From: Bathynomus jamesi
Taxonomy: Eukaryota; Arthropoda; Malacostraca; Isopoda; Cirolanidae
DNA: 64,000 bases
Direction: 5' to 3'
NCBI GenBank assembly: GCA_023014485.1
Contig: JAJOZX010003208.1
Span: 334,001-398,000, forward strand
The notes below the pieces were generated by a model. That model saw only the letters and a list, made by a program, of their open reading frames with translations. It made no database searches and was not told the DNA's origin. This document shows, piece after piece, positions 11,696 through 22,933 of the stretch. The position numbers and the translations under genes are program-made. The stretch's first letter is position 1, and each line of letters begins with the position of its first letter.

Positions 11696-12562
11696 CAGTG
11701 GCGTAACAACCTAACACGAGGCCCGGGTGCGACAGATGACTGGGGCCCTTGGTGGAGCTGAAAATTTTTCACTGTTGCTCACTGAATTAGTGGCTTAAAA
11801 TTGTCAGTTTTAATAGGAAAAAACAAATTTCAATATAATGAACTATCAACCATTATATTAAAACAAATAGGTATACAAGTAGGTAGGGCCTATACAAAAT
11901 GTAGGTATATAAGCAGATATACAAGTATATGTAGGTATACAAATTGAGTAGCAAAATTCAAAATTTCTGACTTCTGTCTAACAATATTAACATCCAAAAT
12001 CTACTTTTCTAATTTTTTTGTTTGCAAATGAATCACTAACATTCGCAATGTTTATCTGTTTTGCTCTTTCGTTTTCTATGAACAATATGGCAAGGTCAGA
12101 AAGTCGTTCTTGAGAAACTCGTGATCGCGGATAGTTCTTGATCAGCTAAGTTTCGAAAATGAAAGCTCGCACTGTGCAACTGTCATAGGAATAGTAAGGA
12201 ATATTGTGCACCGGTGATGATATCCCGAAAACTACTCTGCACTCTGTTAAAGTTTATAATGATACACGTAATTAATTCATGCACAGTCGACAGTAATTTT
12301 AACTGCTCCCTAAAGCATGTACGAAACGTAATGAGTTGATGTGGCAGGTTTTCAGATATGTCATTGCAGTTCTTTGATCCAAGTGTTTTTGCAGAGGAAA
12401 AAAATTCATCATCTGGCACAGTATAATATATATATATATATAATATATATATATATATATTATAATATTTTTCTTATCATGAACGGACAGAAGTCAGGAG
12501 GCCCCCTGTTGATGGAGGCCCGTGTGCGGCTGTACCCCCTGCACCCTGTTAGTTACGCCCTG
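11696..12562 (-). mobile_element. Internally deleted hAT with C-terminal transposase remnant
   Basis: 867 bp with hAT ends: left CAGTGGCGTAACAACC, right reversed CAGGGCGTAACTAACAGG. The flanking 8-bp TSD matches at 7 of 8 bases (TAGACAGC / TAGGCAGC at 11688-11695 and 12563-12570). The minus strand keeps the end of a ZMYM1-type hAT transposase: LPHQLITFRTCFREQLKLL (~12300-12350), then, after frame changes, LIKNYPRSRVSQERLSDLAI and SFANKKIRKVDF (~12010-12150), the dimerisation end of the protein. A (TA)n tract lies at 12426-12464. The catalytic Asp regions are missing. Confidence 0.82.
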
Positions 12563-12570
12563 TAGGCAGC

Positions 12571-13197
12571 GCTAAATACCGAACGCAAATAAATTTAACA
12601 TTAAAAAAAAAAAAACTACTTAACGAGGTCTTTTCGAGACCTCCACAAACACACAGTTTTTTTTTAACTTAAAGACGTAGGGTTTTGCCGTCGACTCAGC
12701 ACCAAAGTCTGGCGTTAATTTTCACCGAATTGCCAAGTTGATAGCAATCAACCCATAACCCTATATAGTTTTTTCTCAGGCACTATAATAATAGTGATAA
12801 TAATGTTATTGAGCTAATTATATTAATTATTATGTTTGCTTGAGGCTGGGGTTACCATTGGTCTTTGCAGACCAAATAATGTTATTAATTAGGTTGATTG
12901 ATAGAATGAGTTTTTTCCTTTATTAAACAAAAATAAATGATTTATGACTGAGACATAATAAAAGTTGGTTGCATGAATACAAGTTCAGTTGAAATGAATA
13001 AATGTACACTTGAATAATGACTTTAATATTATAATAACGCACGAAGTAATGACTAGTATTTATATAAAGTTAGGTGAATGACATCAGGCCAAATGGGGCC
13101 TGCACATGATATTTACATGATGGGCCTCTTCATGTCACTGGATCTTCGGAGTTGAGATGTGATGGCAGACAGGATGCTTGAGGGAGTCCCGCACTGT
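12571..13197. other. No gene seen; target region of the BEL insertion
   Basis: AT-rich. A short perfect hairpin GAGGTCT..TTTCG..AGACCTC lies at 12625-12643. The sequence to its right is interrupted by the BEL insertion and resumes at 31004. Confidence 0.4.
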
Positions 13198-13202
13198 GAC
13201 GT

Positions 13203-13798
13203 TGTTATTTATTTATTTGTTGGGTTCAAAATCCCAGCTGAGCCGTGAACGGCCAAGTTCTAAAGGGCCAGTTCAACCTACAGCCCAAGTTAAGCTAAAA
13301 TTAAAAACTTACGGACTTGAGATCCTATTAGGTCCTACCTCAGGGTTGTGACTCGATGTGGGCCTACCTTAGGCCTCAGTTGCATGAATTTAAGATAAAA
13401 ACAAAAGGAGGCACTATTATGGTCTTCTTTCTCAACCTTGCAACAACAACACAACCTGGACTATTGCACGATGCAACAATCTTGTATCTAAACAACCAAA
13501 CTGAATTGCAAGAGAGCTCTCTATAACCACAACCCCTGTAAGTACGACGTTCCACAAACGAGTAGAAAGGACGCGCAGCGCCCCAAAATGATGCCACCAG
13601 AGTGCTCAAACAATGATGCCACAAGAGCCCAAAAATGCTAGCTCTAAATTAAGTGAATTTTTCACTAACCTTACAATTATGAGATGGATATACACACACA
13701 CCTTAACTTAATATATACAAGCAATGCTGCACTCAATCAGCTTAGTCATCATATCGCCTTGGGACAACATGGTTCTTCCTCTTCTAGATTTTCTAACA
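13203..13798 (-). repeat. BEL 3' LTR (596 bp)
   Basis: Starts TGTTATTTATT and ends TTTTCTAACA on the plus strand. It is closely similar over its full length to the LTR at 30405-30998, and clearly but less similar to the solo LTR at 31581-32167. Confidence 0.92.
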
Positions 13799-13807
13799 CT
13801 CCCCACC
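13799..13807 (-). promoter_or_regulatory. BEL polypurine tract
   Basis: The minus strand reads GGTGGGGAG directly before the 3' LTR, the expected place for plus-strand DNA priming. Confidence 0.75.
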
Positions 13808-13809
13808 GA

Positions 13810-14599
13810 AGAGCATTGTGTCATTACCTTTGCAAGGTTAGCCAAGCCTTCTCCATGAGGCTGTAACTCAAATGTTTCATCTTGACTATCTGTGTTTTTG
13901 CTGATTTCTAAAGCATAGATTTTTTGTATATGTCTCTTTAACTTTCCTCCTGAAGTCTTTACCAGTGCAGACCTAAACTAAATTGTCTTTGCCAACAAAC
14001 AACTCTTCAATTATGCCAAGCTCCAGCATTGCCTTGGTCTTTCATCCCCAATCATTACCACGTCTCCCACCTTGATACAATTTGCATTGGAGCCTTTACC
14101 TTGCCTGATGGGTAATAATTGAGTTCTGGCAAGTATTCCATCTGCCACCTCTTCCATAACTGATCTTGTAGCTCTTCAAGGTACCTAAACCGTCTGGTTA
14201 ACTCTCCTTGAGTGCTCTGGATAGGCTGCAAGTCTTCTGGCACACTGGGGCTTGATGTTAATCGTTTACCACAAAGAAAATGATTTGGTGTCAATGGCTC
14301 TGCATCCTGCATACTGTTATAAACAAAGTGATAGGCCTACTGTTCACCATTGCTTCTACTTCACATAAAACAGTCAGAATTCTTCTTTGCTCAAATGAGC
14401 ATTAGCTAAAAGTTTCTTAATGGACACTTTACACTTCTCACTAGCCTTTCCCAAAATCCTCCCCACCATGGTGCTCTTCAACAATAAATTCCCACTGTAC
14501 CCCTTGGTGTGAAAAGTAGGATTGGAATCCTTCCTCTTTTAGCAAAGACCAATTTCTTGGAGTTCTATGGAAAACTGATGAGTGGGTAGTTGGGAGGTA
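13810..14599 (-). pseudogene. BEL integrase C-terminal part and DUF5641 domain
   Basis: The end of the BEL polyprotein. The clear block is 14312-14055: AEPLTPNHFLCGKRLTSSPS, then RFRYLEELQDQLWKRWQMEY, the conserved C-terminal domain of Pao integrases. Upstream (14400-14560), in broken frames, are a sequence equivalent to the WxFIVExxPWWGGFWER box (read as WEFIVEEHHGGEDFGKG) and KKLLANAHLSKEEF. Downstream, GDEVVIGDERPRQCW runs toward the stop near 13810 with further shifts. A ~0.6-kb block of foreign sequence separates it from the rest of integrase at 15176. Confidence 0.7.
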
Positions 14600-15175
14600 A
14601 CGAAAATGGTTCACTGAGTAGGTAGGTAGTTAATCTAACAATCATTAAATTCCTTTTATGTCAATAACTGGGTGGATGAAACCAATTGGTTGCTCACCAG
14701 AGTTATTCTCCACACTAGTATTTATATACTGTGTGGGAGGAGCGTGCTCGGTATGAGATACATTACCGCTCAACCAACCGAGGAAAAAACCAAGACAACG
14801 CTGGTACGAGAAGCCCCGCGAAGAGGAGAAAGGGAGAACGAAAACGAAGAACGGGGCGAGAGGACGTACCAAAAAAGTGCGCTCTCGAAAACATAACCGG
14901 AGAGAGGGAGACACTCAGATAACAAAAAGTAAGTGACTAATTGAGTTTTTACACCAAAGTTAATCTCATTAAGTTAAGCTGGGTCAGACAAGTTAGGCCT
15001 ACATTGTGGCCTAAGACCCAGCATCAACTCATAGCTTAACAAAGGTGAAGGTAGATTGCCCTAACCTAATTCTTGTGAGGAATCCTACTGTGGACCTCAA
15101 TTTATCTACCCGCTCTGGACCATTTCCGGAATCTCTAGGCTGACCCCTCTAGGCTAGACTTGATCTACTCTATAG
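14600..15175. other. Unidentified ~0.58-kb insertion in BEL integrase
   Basis: Integrase coding stops making sense between about 15190 and 14590. The block has no recognised protein and I could not find matching ends or a TSD. It contains a long hairpin at 14978-15022 with two stacked stems, GCTGGGTC/GACCCAGC and TTAGGCC/GGCCTAA. Its middle (14740-14910) is purine-rich and GC-richer than its surroundings. Confidence 0.45.
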
Positions 15176-15812
15176 TTAGACTGGAGATATAAGGGGTGGG
15201 TTAATTGTGGACCAATTCATACAGAGCATTTTTCGCAGTTCCTTTGCAGCCCCTTTGAAGGTTTTTGCATTATCCGATATGATTTTATTTGGGAAACCCC
15301 TTCTGTTCACAAACCTTTTAAAGGACAAAAGAAATACATCACTACTTAAGTTGCTTACCAACTCCAAATGGATTGCTCTGGTGGTAGCACACATAGACTG
15401 GACCTGCAAAGTCTACTCCCACTACATCAAATGGGGCAGTATAGACACACCGTTCTCTTGGAAGTGGAGCCACCTTTTCATAATAAGGCTTTGCACTCCA
15501 ACGCTTGCAAACCACACATTTATGCAAGACCTTTTTTACTACTTGTCGAATTTTGGGAATCCAAAACTGTTGTCTGATCTCTATTATCACTTCTGTAACT
15601 CCAGCATGTAACAGCTTATGATGAGTATCCAGGATCAAAAGGTCCACAAAGTGCCCCCCAGAAGGTAGCAAAATTGGATGTCTTTTCTCCTCTGGAAGCC
15701 CAGAAAACTGTAGTCTACCTCCTACTCTCAATAAATCCTGATCCAAAAACACATCCAAACCCTTGAGAGCAGAATGTGTTGGTAGAGCCTGTAATGGATG
15801 GCTGGTGAGCAA
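15176..15812 (-). pseudogene. BEL integrase, zinc domain and first two catalytic Asp
   Basis: Part of the BEL integrase. 15812-15342 reads LLRVGGRLQFSGLPEEKRHP, HPILLPSGGHFVDLLILDTH, KLLHAGVTEVIIEIRQQFWI, CVVCKRW (the HHCC zinc domain) and [14 protein letters not shown] with the first catalytic Asp. After a one-base shift, 15409-15176 reads [20 protein letters not shown] and [18 protein letters not shown], containing the second catalytic Asp, then [12 protein letters not shown] before the foreign block. The catalytic Glu lies beyond that block. Domain order and spacing fit Pao integrases. Confidence 0.8.
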
Positions 15813-15821
15813 TTCCTCTCT

Positions 15822-16928
15822 TCACCAAATTTTTCCTTCTGCAATATACCACCCAGTATTTCCTGGCTTGCTGAATCTCTTACTGTTCAGAATTCCTTCC
15901 CTTCTTGTTTCTCCCTTAATGTTGTTGGTAAATCTATATACCCATGCTGTCACTCTTAACAATCTTTTCAGACTGCTAATGTCCTCAAGCCTCAATATGG
16001 GGTCCTGCTGCATAACTTGACAACTGTTCACAGTGCATTTTCTCACCTCACTCACCCATGCTTCTTCAGCCTGGCATTCTCCTACAATAGGCTGATTAGA
16101 AGGCCAGTTTTCACTTCCAAGTTTTAGCCACTCTGGCCCATTCCACCACAAACTTGACTGTGCAAGATCTTTCACTGAAATTCCTCGTGTTGGTAAATCA
16201 GCGGGGTTTTGGGTGCCTGGACAATGCTTCCATTGCTTGGGATCTGTGTGCGCTTGAATTTCCTCCACCCTATTGGCAACAAATGGTTTCCATTTCCTTG
16301 CCTGACTTCTTAACCAGTGCCAAACTATAGTGGAGTCTGTCCAATAATAGCTTGGAATTTCATAGAGGGCCAAAGACTTTTGCACTGTAACTGCAAGCCG
16401 ACTAGCAATAACTGCACCCATCAATTCCAACCTTGGAACAGAAAGCCTTTTCAAAGGTGCTACTCTGCTCTTTGCAGCAACCAACCTGCAACTTACTTCC
16501 TCTTTGCAATGTGCCTCTTATATAAATACAAGTTGCATAGGCTTCCTCACTTGCATCACAAAAGATGTGCAGCTCCAAATTGTCTGGACTATTGTTCAAC
16601 TCTCCAAAGTACCATCTTGGGATTTCAATGTCTCCAAGATGTGCCAATTCTTTGAACCAATATTTCCACCTTACCACCATATGATCAGGTAACTCTTGGT
16701 CCCAACCAAGTCCAATTTCCCAGAGGCTCTGAAACCAAATTTTTACTTTATCACAAATGGAGCCAGGAATCCAAGAGGATCAAAGACCTTTGAAGCCAAA
16801 CTAAGAGCTGTACGTTTTGTCCACCTTGTCTCATTCTCAGCCAGCTCTACTAAAGATTTCCCATTGAAGGTAAACAAATCTCTCCTTGCTGCCAAACAAT
16901 GCCTAGCACCTTTGCGTCTATTGCCCAC
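15822..16928 (-). pseudogene. BEL RT connection and RNase H
   Basis: Continues the BEL polyprotein after RT. 16928-16743 reads TKRTALSLASKVFDPLGFLA, the conserved Pao block after the palm. 16680-16402 reads LELHIFCDASEEAYATCIYI, with the first RNase H Asp. 16484-15822 reads VPRLELMGAVIASRLAVTVQ (Glu), YYWTDSTIVWHWLRSQARKW (Asp), VANRVEEIQAHTDPKQWKHC and NPADLPTRGI, the standard end of the Pao RNase H. Two frame changes (near 16740 and 16450) break an otherwise readable domain. Confidence 0.82.
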
Positions 16929-16949
16929 AACTCCTTAATACCAGAATCC

Positions 16950-17816
16950 TCATTTTCTAAGCTCCATGCCAGCCTCCCTCATTATAGCTCTAGCCTCCAT
17001 GAATATCTGTTTAGCCATTTCTGTATTATCCACGGAACACAGCAAATCATCAACATAAAAATTTTTCCTTATGTGTTCAATAGTGTTAGGATAGACTTCA
17101 GAATATTTCTTAAAATGGTACTGCATAGTAGCTGCCAACAGAAATGGACTAGAGCTGAGGCCAAACAACACTGACTTCATTCTATATGCTTGAACCTTAG
17201 GTTCATTTTCCAACAAGTCTTTCGTATCCACCCACAGATACCTTACTGCATCTCTGTCCTCTGGTTTTAACTTTATCCGCAAAAAGGCTTGCTTCACATC
17301 TGCAGTCAATGCTACTCTACCAAACCTGAATCTCAGTAACAAGGAAAATAAATCTGCATTTAAATTTGGCCCAGCATCCAAACAGTCATTCAAGGACACA
17401 CCACCTTTGTCCTTGGCTGAGCCATCAAAAACTACCCTCAGTTTGGTGGTAGTTTTGTCTCGCCGTACCACTGCATGGTGTGGCAGATAATGTGCCTCCT
17501 GGCTCACCAGCTCACCTTGCACCCTTTCAGCATAGCCCTCCCTTACATAGCTTAGGATGGCCTCATTGTATTCAATTAACAACTCCTCATTTTTTCTTAG
17601 CCTGTACAATGAAGTCTCCAACCTCCGATTAGCTAGCTGAAGGTTTGAACCGGGTTTGCAAGAATCCTTCCAAGGGAGGCCAACTTCATAGCAACCATCT
17701 CTAAACCCAATCCCTTTTTCAAATTGCTCTAAAACATCATTGTTCACTGTACTTGCCTGTTTGTCCTTTATGCCAATGGATTCAAGTTCCCAAAACGCTT
17801 TCAAATGCCTTTCCAA
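16950..17816 (-). pseudogene. BEL reverse transcriptase
   Basis: The best-preserved BEL piece, an open frame of 288 codons. It reads LKAFWELESIGIKD, GCYEVGLPWKDSCKPGSNL, YLPHHAVVRRDKTTTKLRVV (fingers), FDGSAKDKGGVSLND, ALTADVKQAFLRIKL (catalytic Asp), LFGLSSSPFLLAATMQYHF and KNFYVDDLLCSVDN (YVDD catalytic box). All three metal-binding Asp are present, so this domain decayed little. Frame changes separate it from protease upstream and from the connection domain at 16928. Confidence 0.85.
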
Positions 17817-18420
17817 ACCATGGCTGTTCTCCTCAATCTAACAAAAAGAGCCTTAACTTCCATTTCATTGCAATAGCTACCATGTAGCATCCAGCCTAGC
17901 TTACTTTCAATAGCTACCGGGCCTTGAGATGTACGGACAATATTACCAGTGATGAAGTCCCAATAATAGTCAGCTCCAATCAAAAGACTAATATCTTCTG
18001 TTCCTTCAAACTTATATTGCCCAAATTAATTCCTTTAACTTGCAATTCTTGGACACATGCCATATCTAAACAAGTAGTGACTGGAGCACAAAGTTCCTCA
18101 ATCTCTACAGCTTGGACCTTGATAGTGGGACTTTGTGGTAACAACCCTTAACCAGAACTTCTACCTTCTTAAATTTGGTTCGGTTTTGAACGGAACCCCC
18201 AAACCCAGAAATTCTTAAATTTTCCCTCTTAAGTTCTTTAAACTTCAATTTTCTGGAAATTCTGGTCTTAATAAAGCTACACTGGCTACCACTATCAAAC
18301 AACACTTACAGTAGCTTCTCCATCATTCCAATTAATAAGGCTGCAGTTGTTTGCAATAATCCCCCTTTACTTTTACTCCCTTCATAGCAGTGGCATGTGC
18401 CACTGATGTCTCTACTTCTG
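17817..18420 (-). pseudogene. BEL aspartic protease
   Basis: Retroviral-type protease of the BEL polyprotein. 18305-18105 reads MLFDSGSQCSFIKTRISRKL, where DSGS is the catalytic Asp loop, then LRISGFGGSVQNRTKFKKVE. After a break, 17983-17801 reads MIGADYYWDFITGNIVRTSQ and AIESKLGWMLHG, the usual link between protease and RT in Pao elements. At least two frameshifts or stops interrupt it. Confidence 0.75.
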
Positions 18421-18429
18421 GGGTAGGCC

Positions 18430-19653
18430 TACTAGAGTGTTTTCACACAATAATGGCTGATGCCTACCATGACATTTTTTGCACAAAATTTTAAACTTAC
18501 AAAACCTTGCTCTGTGACCTTTCAAAAAACATTTAAAACATGCTGTGGACTTAGTTACCCTGTCCTTTCTCTCCTCAAAGGTAAAGCCTCAGCCACCTCA
18601 CATTTATATGACTTGTGGTTGCCTTCGCAAAATATGCATTCCTTGATTCCCTTTAATTTATTCTCAGAGGATGCATGTAGAGCTGACACTGTACCTGGGC
18701 TATTCCTTTTTGTAGAAACTTTGGTGCTGTGCCTGCCTTTGTCCCCTTGTTTAACATCCCACTGTGCAAACTCAATTCCCTCTCGTCTTGCTAATTCTGT
18801 ACCTAAAAGACTTAACATCTGCTGAAGGGGGATGTACACATGTTCTGTAGAGTGTCCCCTACTTAATTCAAGCAAAATTGAGCTAGGCAATTTAGACTCC
18901 AGTATAGTAACCAACATTATACCATACCTTTCCATTCCTACACCCAAGTTGTCCAGGGACCTAGTTCTAACTTCAAATTCATCATATAACTGCCGTAACT
19001 CCTTGACACTATTAGGATTATTAACAGGAGGTATAGCTAAAAGTTCACGGAGGTGGCTTTTAATTAAGATCTCTGGCTTACCAAACCGTTTCTTTAATAT
19101 ATCCCAAGCCACATTATAATTAGCCTCTGTTAATGCTAATCCTGCTATTGTCTTTGCTGCCTCCCCTTCCAAGAGGGACTGCAAATAATTAAACTTCTCC
19201 ACCGCACTTAACACTTGACTAGAATGAACTGCTGATTGAAAACTGTCTGCCCATCCTTGCCATTCCTGAATACTCCCAGAAAATGTTTTGCGTACAAGCC
19301 TCGGTAATTGAACTGCATCATTTGTTGAGTGTTGTGTTTCATTATTAGACCTGGTCTCTAACTGTATGAGCTGCTAAACTCTTTTGCTCGGTGGCCTACT
19401 TTAATTATATCATCAATAATCTCTTCAAAGTAAATTATGTTATTTTCTATTTCATCCTCTTCTATAAGAGCCTCAATTTTAACATTTACTTCACTTAGAG
19501 CAACCTTTTTAGTTTCTAATATGGAAAGCTGCGCAGTCACTAATCTTAAATCCTCTTGCTCTATGGCAGAATCTATAGTGGCAATGACCTTTGTAATTAG
19601 ACCTTTGTAGGCGCTTCTCCTTTTTTAAACTTGTTCAATTCAGATACACTCAT
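18430..19653 (-). pseudogene. BEL Gag
   Basis: The Gag start is ATG 19653 (MSVSELNKFKKRRSAYKG). The frame breaks in a T-run near 19621, where the duplicate at 29.9 kb has one more T. It continues in 19540-19358 (TAQLSILETKKVALSEVNVK) and, after another shift near 19360, in 19214-18555: LSAVEKFNYLQSLLEGEAAK, YNVAWDILKKRFGKPEILIK, LRQLYDEFEVRTRSLDNLGV (capsid, DUF1759 type). Zinc knuckles follow: CIFCEGNHKSYKC, and past the frame end CFKGHRARFC and CKKCHGRHQPLLC near 18440-18520. Confidence 0.8.
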
Positions 19654-19857
19654 CTTCAATGCAAACAACAATTGGGCTCAATGCCAAATGAGCTGAATTG
19701 GCAGAAATACTTAACGAAACTGATCAAACGTAACTTTTGCTTTTTTCAAATAAACTGAATTGCTGGGTGGGGTACTAACCAACCACCAGTATGGAATACC
19801 AAATTTTCAATCCAAGTAACTGGCGCACCGAAGTCTGCAACCTTCGCCTACGAATAA

Positions 19858-19996
19858 TAAATGAGAACCAACTCTTTGTAATCATTTATTTATTTATATA
19901 AAGTCAAACAATGACAACGGTCTTCTGAAAAAGGAATAAGCATAATAAGTAATCACTTGAATAAAACATAAACATAAACATAATCATTGTCCTCTA
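19858..19996 (-). repeat. Gypsy 3' LTR (139 bp)
   Basis: Starts TAAATGAGAACC and ends CATTGTCCTCTA on the plus strand. It differs from the 5' LTR mainly by lacking one ACATAA unit in a short tandem stretch. The termini are not the usual TG..CA, but TSD, PPT and PBS positions all agree on these ends. Confidence 0.85.
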
Positions 19997-20005
19997 TCTC
20001 CTCCC
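19997..20005 (-). promoter_or_regulatory. Gypsy polypurine tract
   Basis: The minus strand reads GGGAGGAGA directly before the 3' LTR. A second version with its neighbours (CAAAGACTTGAGGGAGAGATAGAG) lies at about 20405-20430. Confidence 0.75.
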
Positions 20006-20554
20006 AAGTCTTTGATACTAGATGTGATATGAGGTAATTGCAGTACAGTAGTGCGAAGACTTATATTGTTTTATAAAGTGAATACAGTATAGTACTTTAA
20101 TAGGAAAACATAGATACTAGTTTATTTAAGAGTAATATGAGAACATAAGGCTTTGCTATTACATCATGATGAATACGATACTGTAGAAACTAAAATATAA
20201 ATACTTATGGAATTATACAGTACATTATATCCAATCAAACATATTACAATACAATTAGAGAGTTCAGCGAGAGATTGAATCGTATATTAAAATAAGGGTT
20301 GTACAACGGTATTCCTGACAAAAGTAATAGTACAGTAATGAGGTTACAGCTGTATTGGGAACACAATATAAAGTTCTTAGTAAGTAAAGTGTACAGTGTG
20401 CTGTACTCTATCTCTCCCTCAAGTCTTTGAGCCAGTAGTTTTATAAAGAAGATTATTAAGAATAATATGGCAAAAAAAAAAAAATTTGTATGTTTACGGA
20501 TAAAGACTAAACCTTATTTTGTCAGTGCCCTTAATTTAAAGCATACTTGATTGG
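20006..20554. other. Gypsy 3' untranslated tail
   Basis: Non-coding, AT-rich, between the integrase stop and the PPT, with recurring TACAGTA/TGTACTG words. Its right part holds the duplicated PPT region at 20405-20430. Confidence 0.5.
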
Positions 20555-22110
20555 TTAATCTTCTTGATTCATATGGTAGTCTTCATGCCAGGTAGGGGGG
20601 CGTCTGGTACGGTTCGAACGCCTTAGTGGAGTTGCAGTTTGGGGTGCCGTACCCATTGGCCTAGGGGGTGCAGGTGGTAGTATGTCGATGGGCGGCGTTG
20701 ACATGTCTTCTTGGGTGGGGTGTGTGGTCTCTTCAGGGGTCCGGCGCCTGCGTTCAACGTGTGGGCTGGACCGTGTCGGACTACGGGGTGAAGCGAGTGT
20801 CTTTGGTCCTGGTGCTGACCTGGCAGGTGTAGATGGTGCAGCAGGTGGGCTGTTGGTGGGCACCGCTAGGAAGTTCTTCAAATGTTGGTCTATGGTCATC
20901 TTTGGAGCAGGTGTGCTGAAGGGTTCATATTTTTTAAGGAATTTCCTATTCCTTACAGTTACCCTCCCAGATCCATCGACCCTAACCACGTACTGGTCAA
21001 ACTGCCTGACTTCGATGACCACACCTGTCTTGTCCCATTTACGGGCGTGTGGACCGACCTGGTTCTGGATGCGTATAAGGTCTCCGACTGCTAGTGGTGG
21101 GAGTCTCTTGGTGTGCTCTGACCAGCGTTCTGCTCCCCTCATGTGGCGGTTCCTCAGAGCTTCTTCTCGGGTGGCCAAGTTTTCACGCCACGTGTCGTGT
21201 GGTTTATATCGGCCGGGAAGGATTGGAATGAAGTCCCGGATAGGGCGGCCGAATACACACATTGCTGGGGAGTGTTTTGTATCTCTATCCGGCGTGTTTC
21301 TGTATTGAAGCATGGCCCGTTGAAAGTTTTCGGTGTTGAGGTCGCCGTTTGGTCCAGTGTTGTCGGTTATTAGGCGTTTCGTTGTCTTGACACCAACTTC
21401 TGCCCGACAGTTGCTGTGAGGGAAAGCCACTGATGAGAGTCGGTGGTGTACGCCCCAGTTTTTGAGGAACTGCCGTGTGGCTGCTGCGGTAAATTCAGGG
21501 CCCCCATCGGAAGCCAGTTCGTCGGGGATGTCGAAGGTGACGAAGGTCCGTCGGAGGCAGGCGATGAGTCCAGCAGCACCAACTGATGACCTCTCTACTA
21601 TTGGCCAGTTAGAGTATCTGTCCACCACGACCAGGTAGTTTACTCCTTTGTAGTGGAAGTAGTCCGCGCAGACGCATTGGAAGGGGTATCCTGGTGATGT
21701 TGGTGGAGTGGGTGGAGCGCTGGGCTGGGTTGGTGCCATGCGGTTGCAGTGGTTGCAGCTAGCCCGTAGTGCTGTGATGGCTGGTGTGATGCCAGGCCAG
21801 AAAATGGAGTCTTCTGCTCTGGAGATCATGGATGAAGTACCTTGATGAGCTGAGTGGAGTGAAGCCAGTACTTCTTGCCTGAGGGCCGGCGGGATAACCG
21901 TGCGGTTCCTGTACATTACCACGCCGTCAACAGTGCGGAGGTCGTCGCGAAACTGGTGATATTCCCGCAGCTGTGCAGGGAGTGCATGGCGGGATTCAGG
22001 CATGCCGGACTCTATGACGCAGGCTTCCATGCCATTACCATCTGTCAGTGATGTCCGTATGCCGGCTAGGAAGGTGGGGGGGGGGAAAGAACGCCGTTCC
22101 CTCGCATGGT
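20555..22110 (-). pseudogene. Gypsy integrase
   Basis: Inserts the element's cDNA into the host chromosome. The frame 22030-20555 (491 codons) is open. It has an HHCC zinc domain ([27 protein letters not shown]), catalytic core motifs [20 protein letters not shown] (first Asp), [20 protein letters not shown] (second Asp) and [17 protein letters not shown] (Glu), then an SH3-like part ([19 protein letters not shown]) and a Pro/Ser/Arg-rich tail ending [20 protein letters not shown]. No chromodomain is seen. The natural start is farther right, joined to pol: a frame change between 22129 and 22030 separates it from RNase H. The core itself looks intact. Confidence 0.88.
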
Positions 22111-22128
22111 TGATGGATGGCTGCTACG

Positions 22129-22933
22129 TCATCGGGGTGTCAGTGGTATGGGGTCGCCCGTGGGGTATCGTGACACCCCGTCAGCAGCTTTGTGCTTCGC
22201 GCCTGGTACGTGGATCATCCGGAAGCTGTACCTGAGGGTTTTTTCCTTCAAGTTTCTGAGGCGTGTATTAGATATGTCCTCTAGGGATCTGTCACCAAAC
22301 ACTTTGAGGAGAGGTTTGCGGTCCACTGCAATTATTAGGTCTTCGCATCCCAGCACGAAGTACCTCGCCTTGTCAAGGGCATCGGCGACAGCAAGTGCTT
22401 CTCCTTCTACTGGTGCATAGCGGGACTCAGCTGAGGTAGTGAATCTACTGCCGACCAATGTGACACGCCATCCAGTATGGCAGCAGAGGGGTTCGACTCG
22501 TGTACAGGTGCAGTGTTTCTGAAGTAGCCAGTAGCCGATGCCTGTTTTCGACCAGTCTGTGGCGAGGCATGTGGGCTTGGTTTTGTCAAAAATTTTAACG
22601 CCCTCCTCTATTTCTGTGATGATGACATCCTTTGATTCTTCGAAGATGGTTTCCAATTCGTCATCCCACTTGAAAGGTGTTCCTGGCTTCAGAAGTAGGC
22701 GGAACGGCTGCATCCTCTTGGCCATGCTGAAGGCATACGACACCTGGTTGATGAGCCCGAACCATGATCGAACGTCGGTGATGTTCTTTGGAGATGGAAA
22801 CTCTAGGATTGCTTTGAGGTATTTTTTACAGGGTCGGACACTGTCAGATGTGATCTCGAAGCCTGCAAATTCAACCTTGTCCTGACAGAACACAAACTTG
22901 TCGGGGTTCAGTGTGATTCCGTGTCTGCGCAGG
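22129..22933 (-). pseudogene. Gypsy RT thumb and RNase H
   Basis: The 3' half of pol after the hAT insertion. It starts CLRRHGITLNPDKF at the insertion edge and continues KVEFAGFEITSDSVRPCKKY (RT thumb). RNase H follows: CLATDWSKTGIGYWLLQKHC (first Asp), APVEGEALAVADALDKARYF (Glu), CEDLIIAVDRKPLLKVFGD (Asp) and HVPGAKHKAADGVSRYP. Open for 254 codons from 22893. Directly continuous with the RT at 26597-27140 once the hAT is ignored, apart from a small indel at the junction. Confidence 0.85.

Noticed and set aside
20682..21308. 208-codon plus-strand open frame
   Set aside because: Antisense of the Gypsy integrase tail; no independent support.
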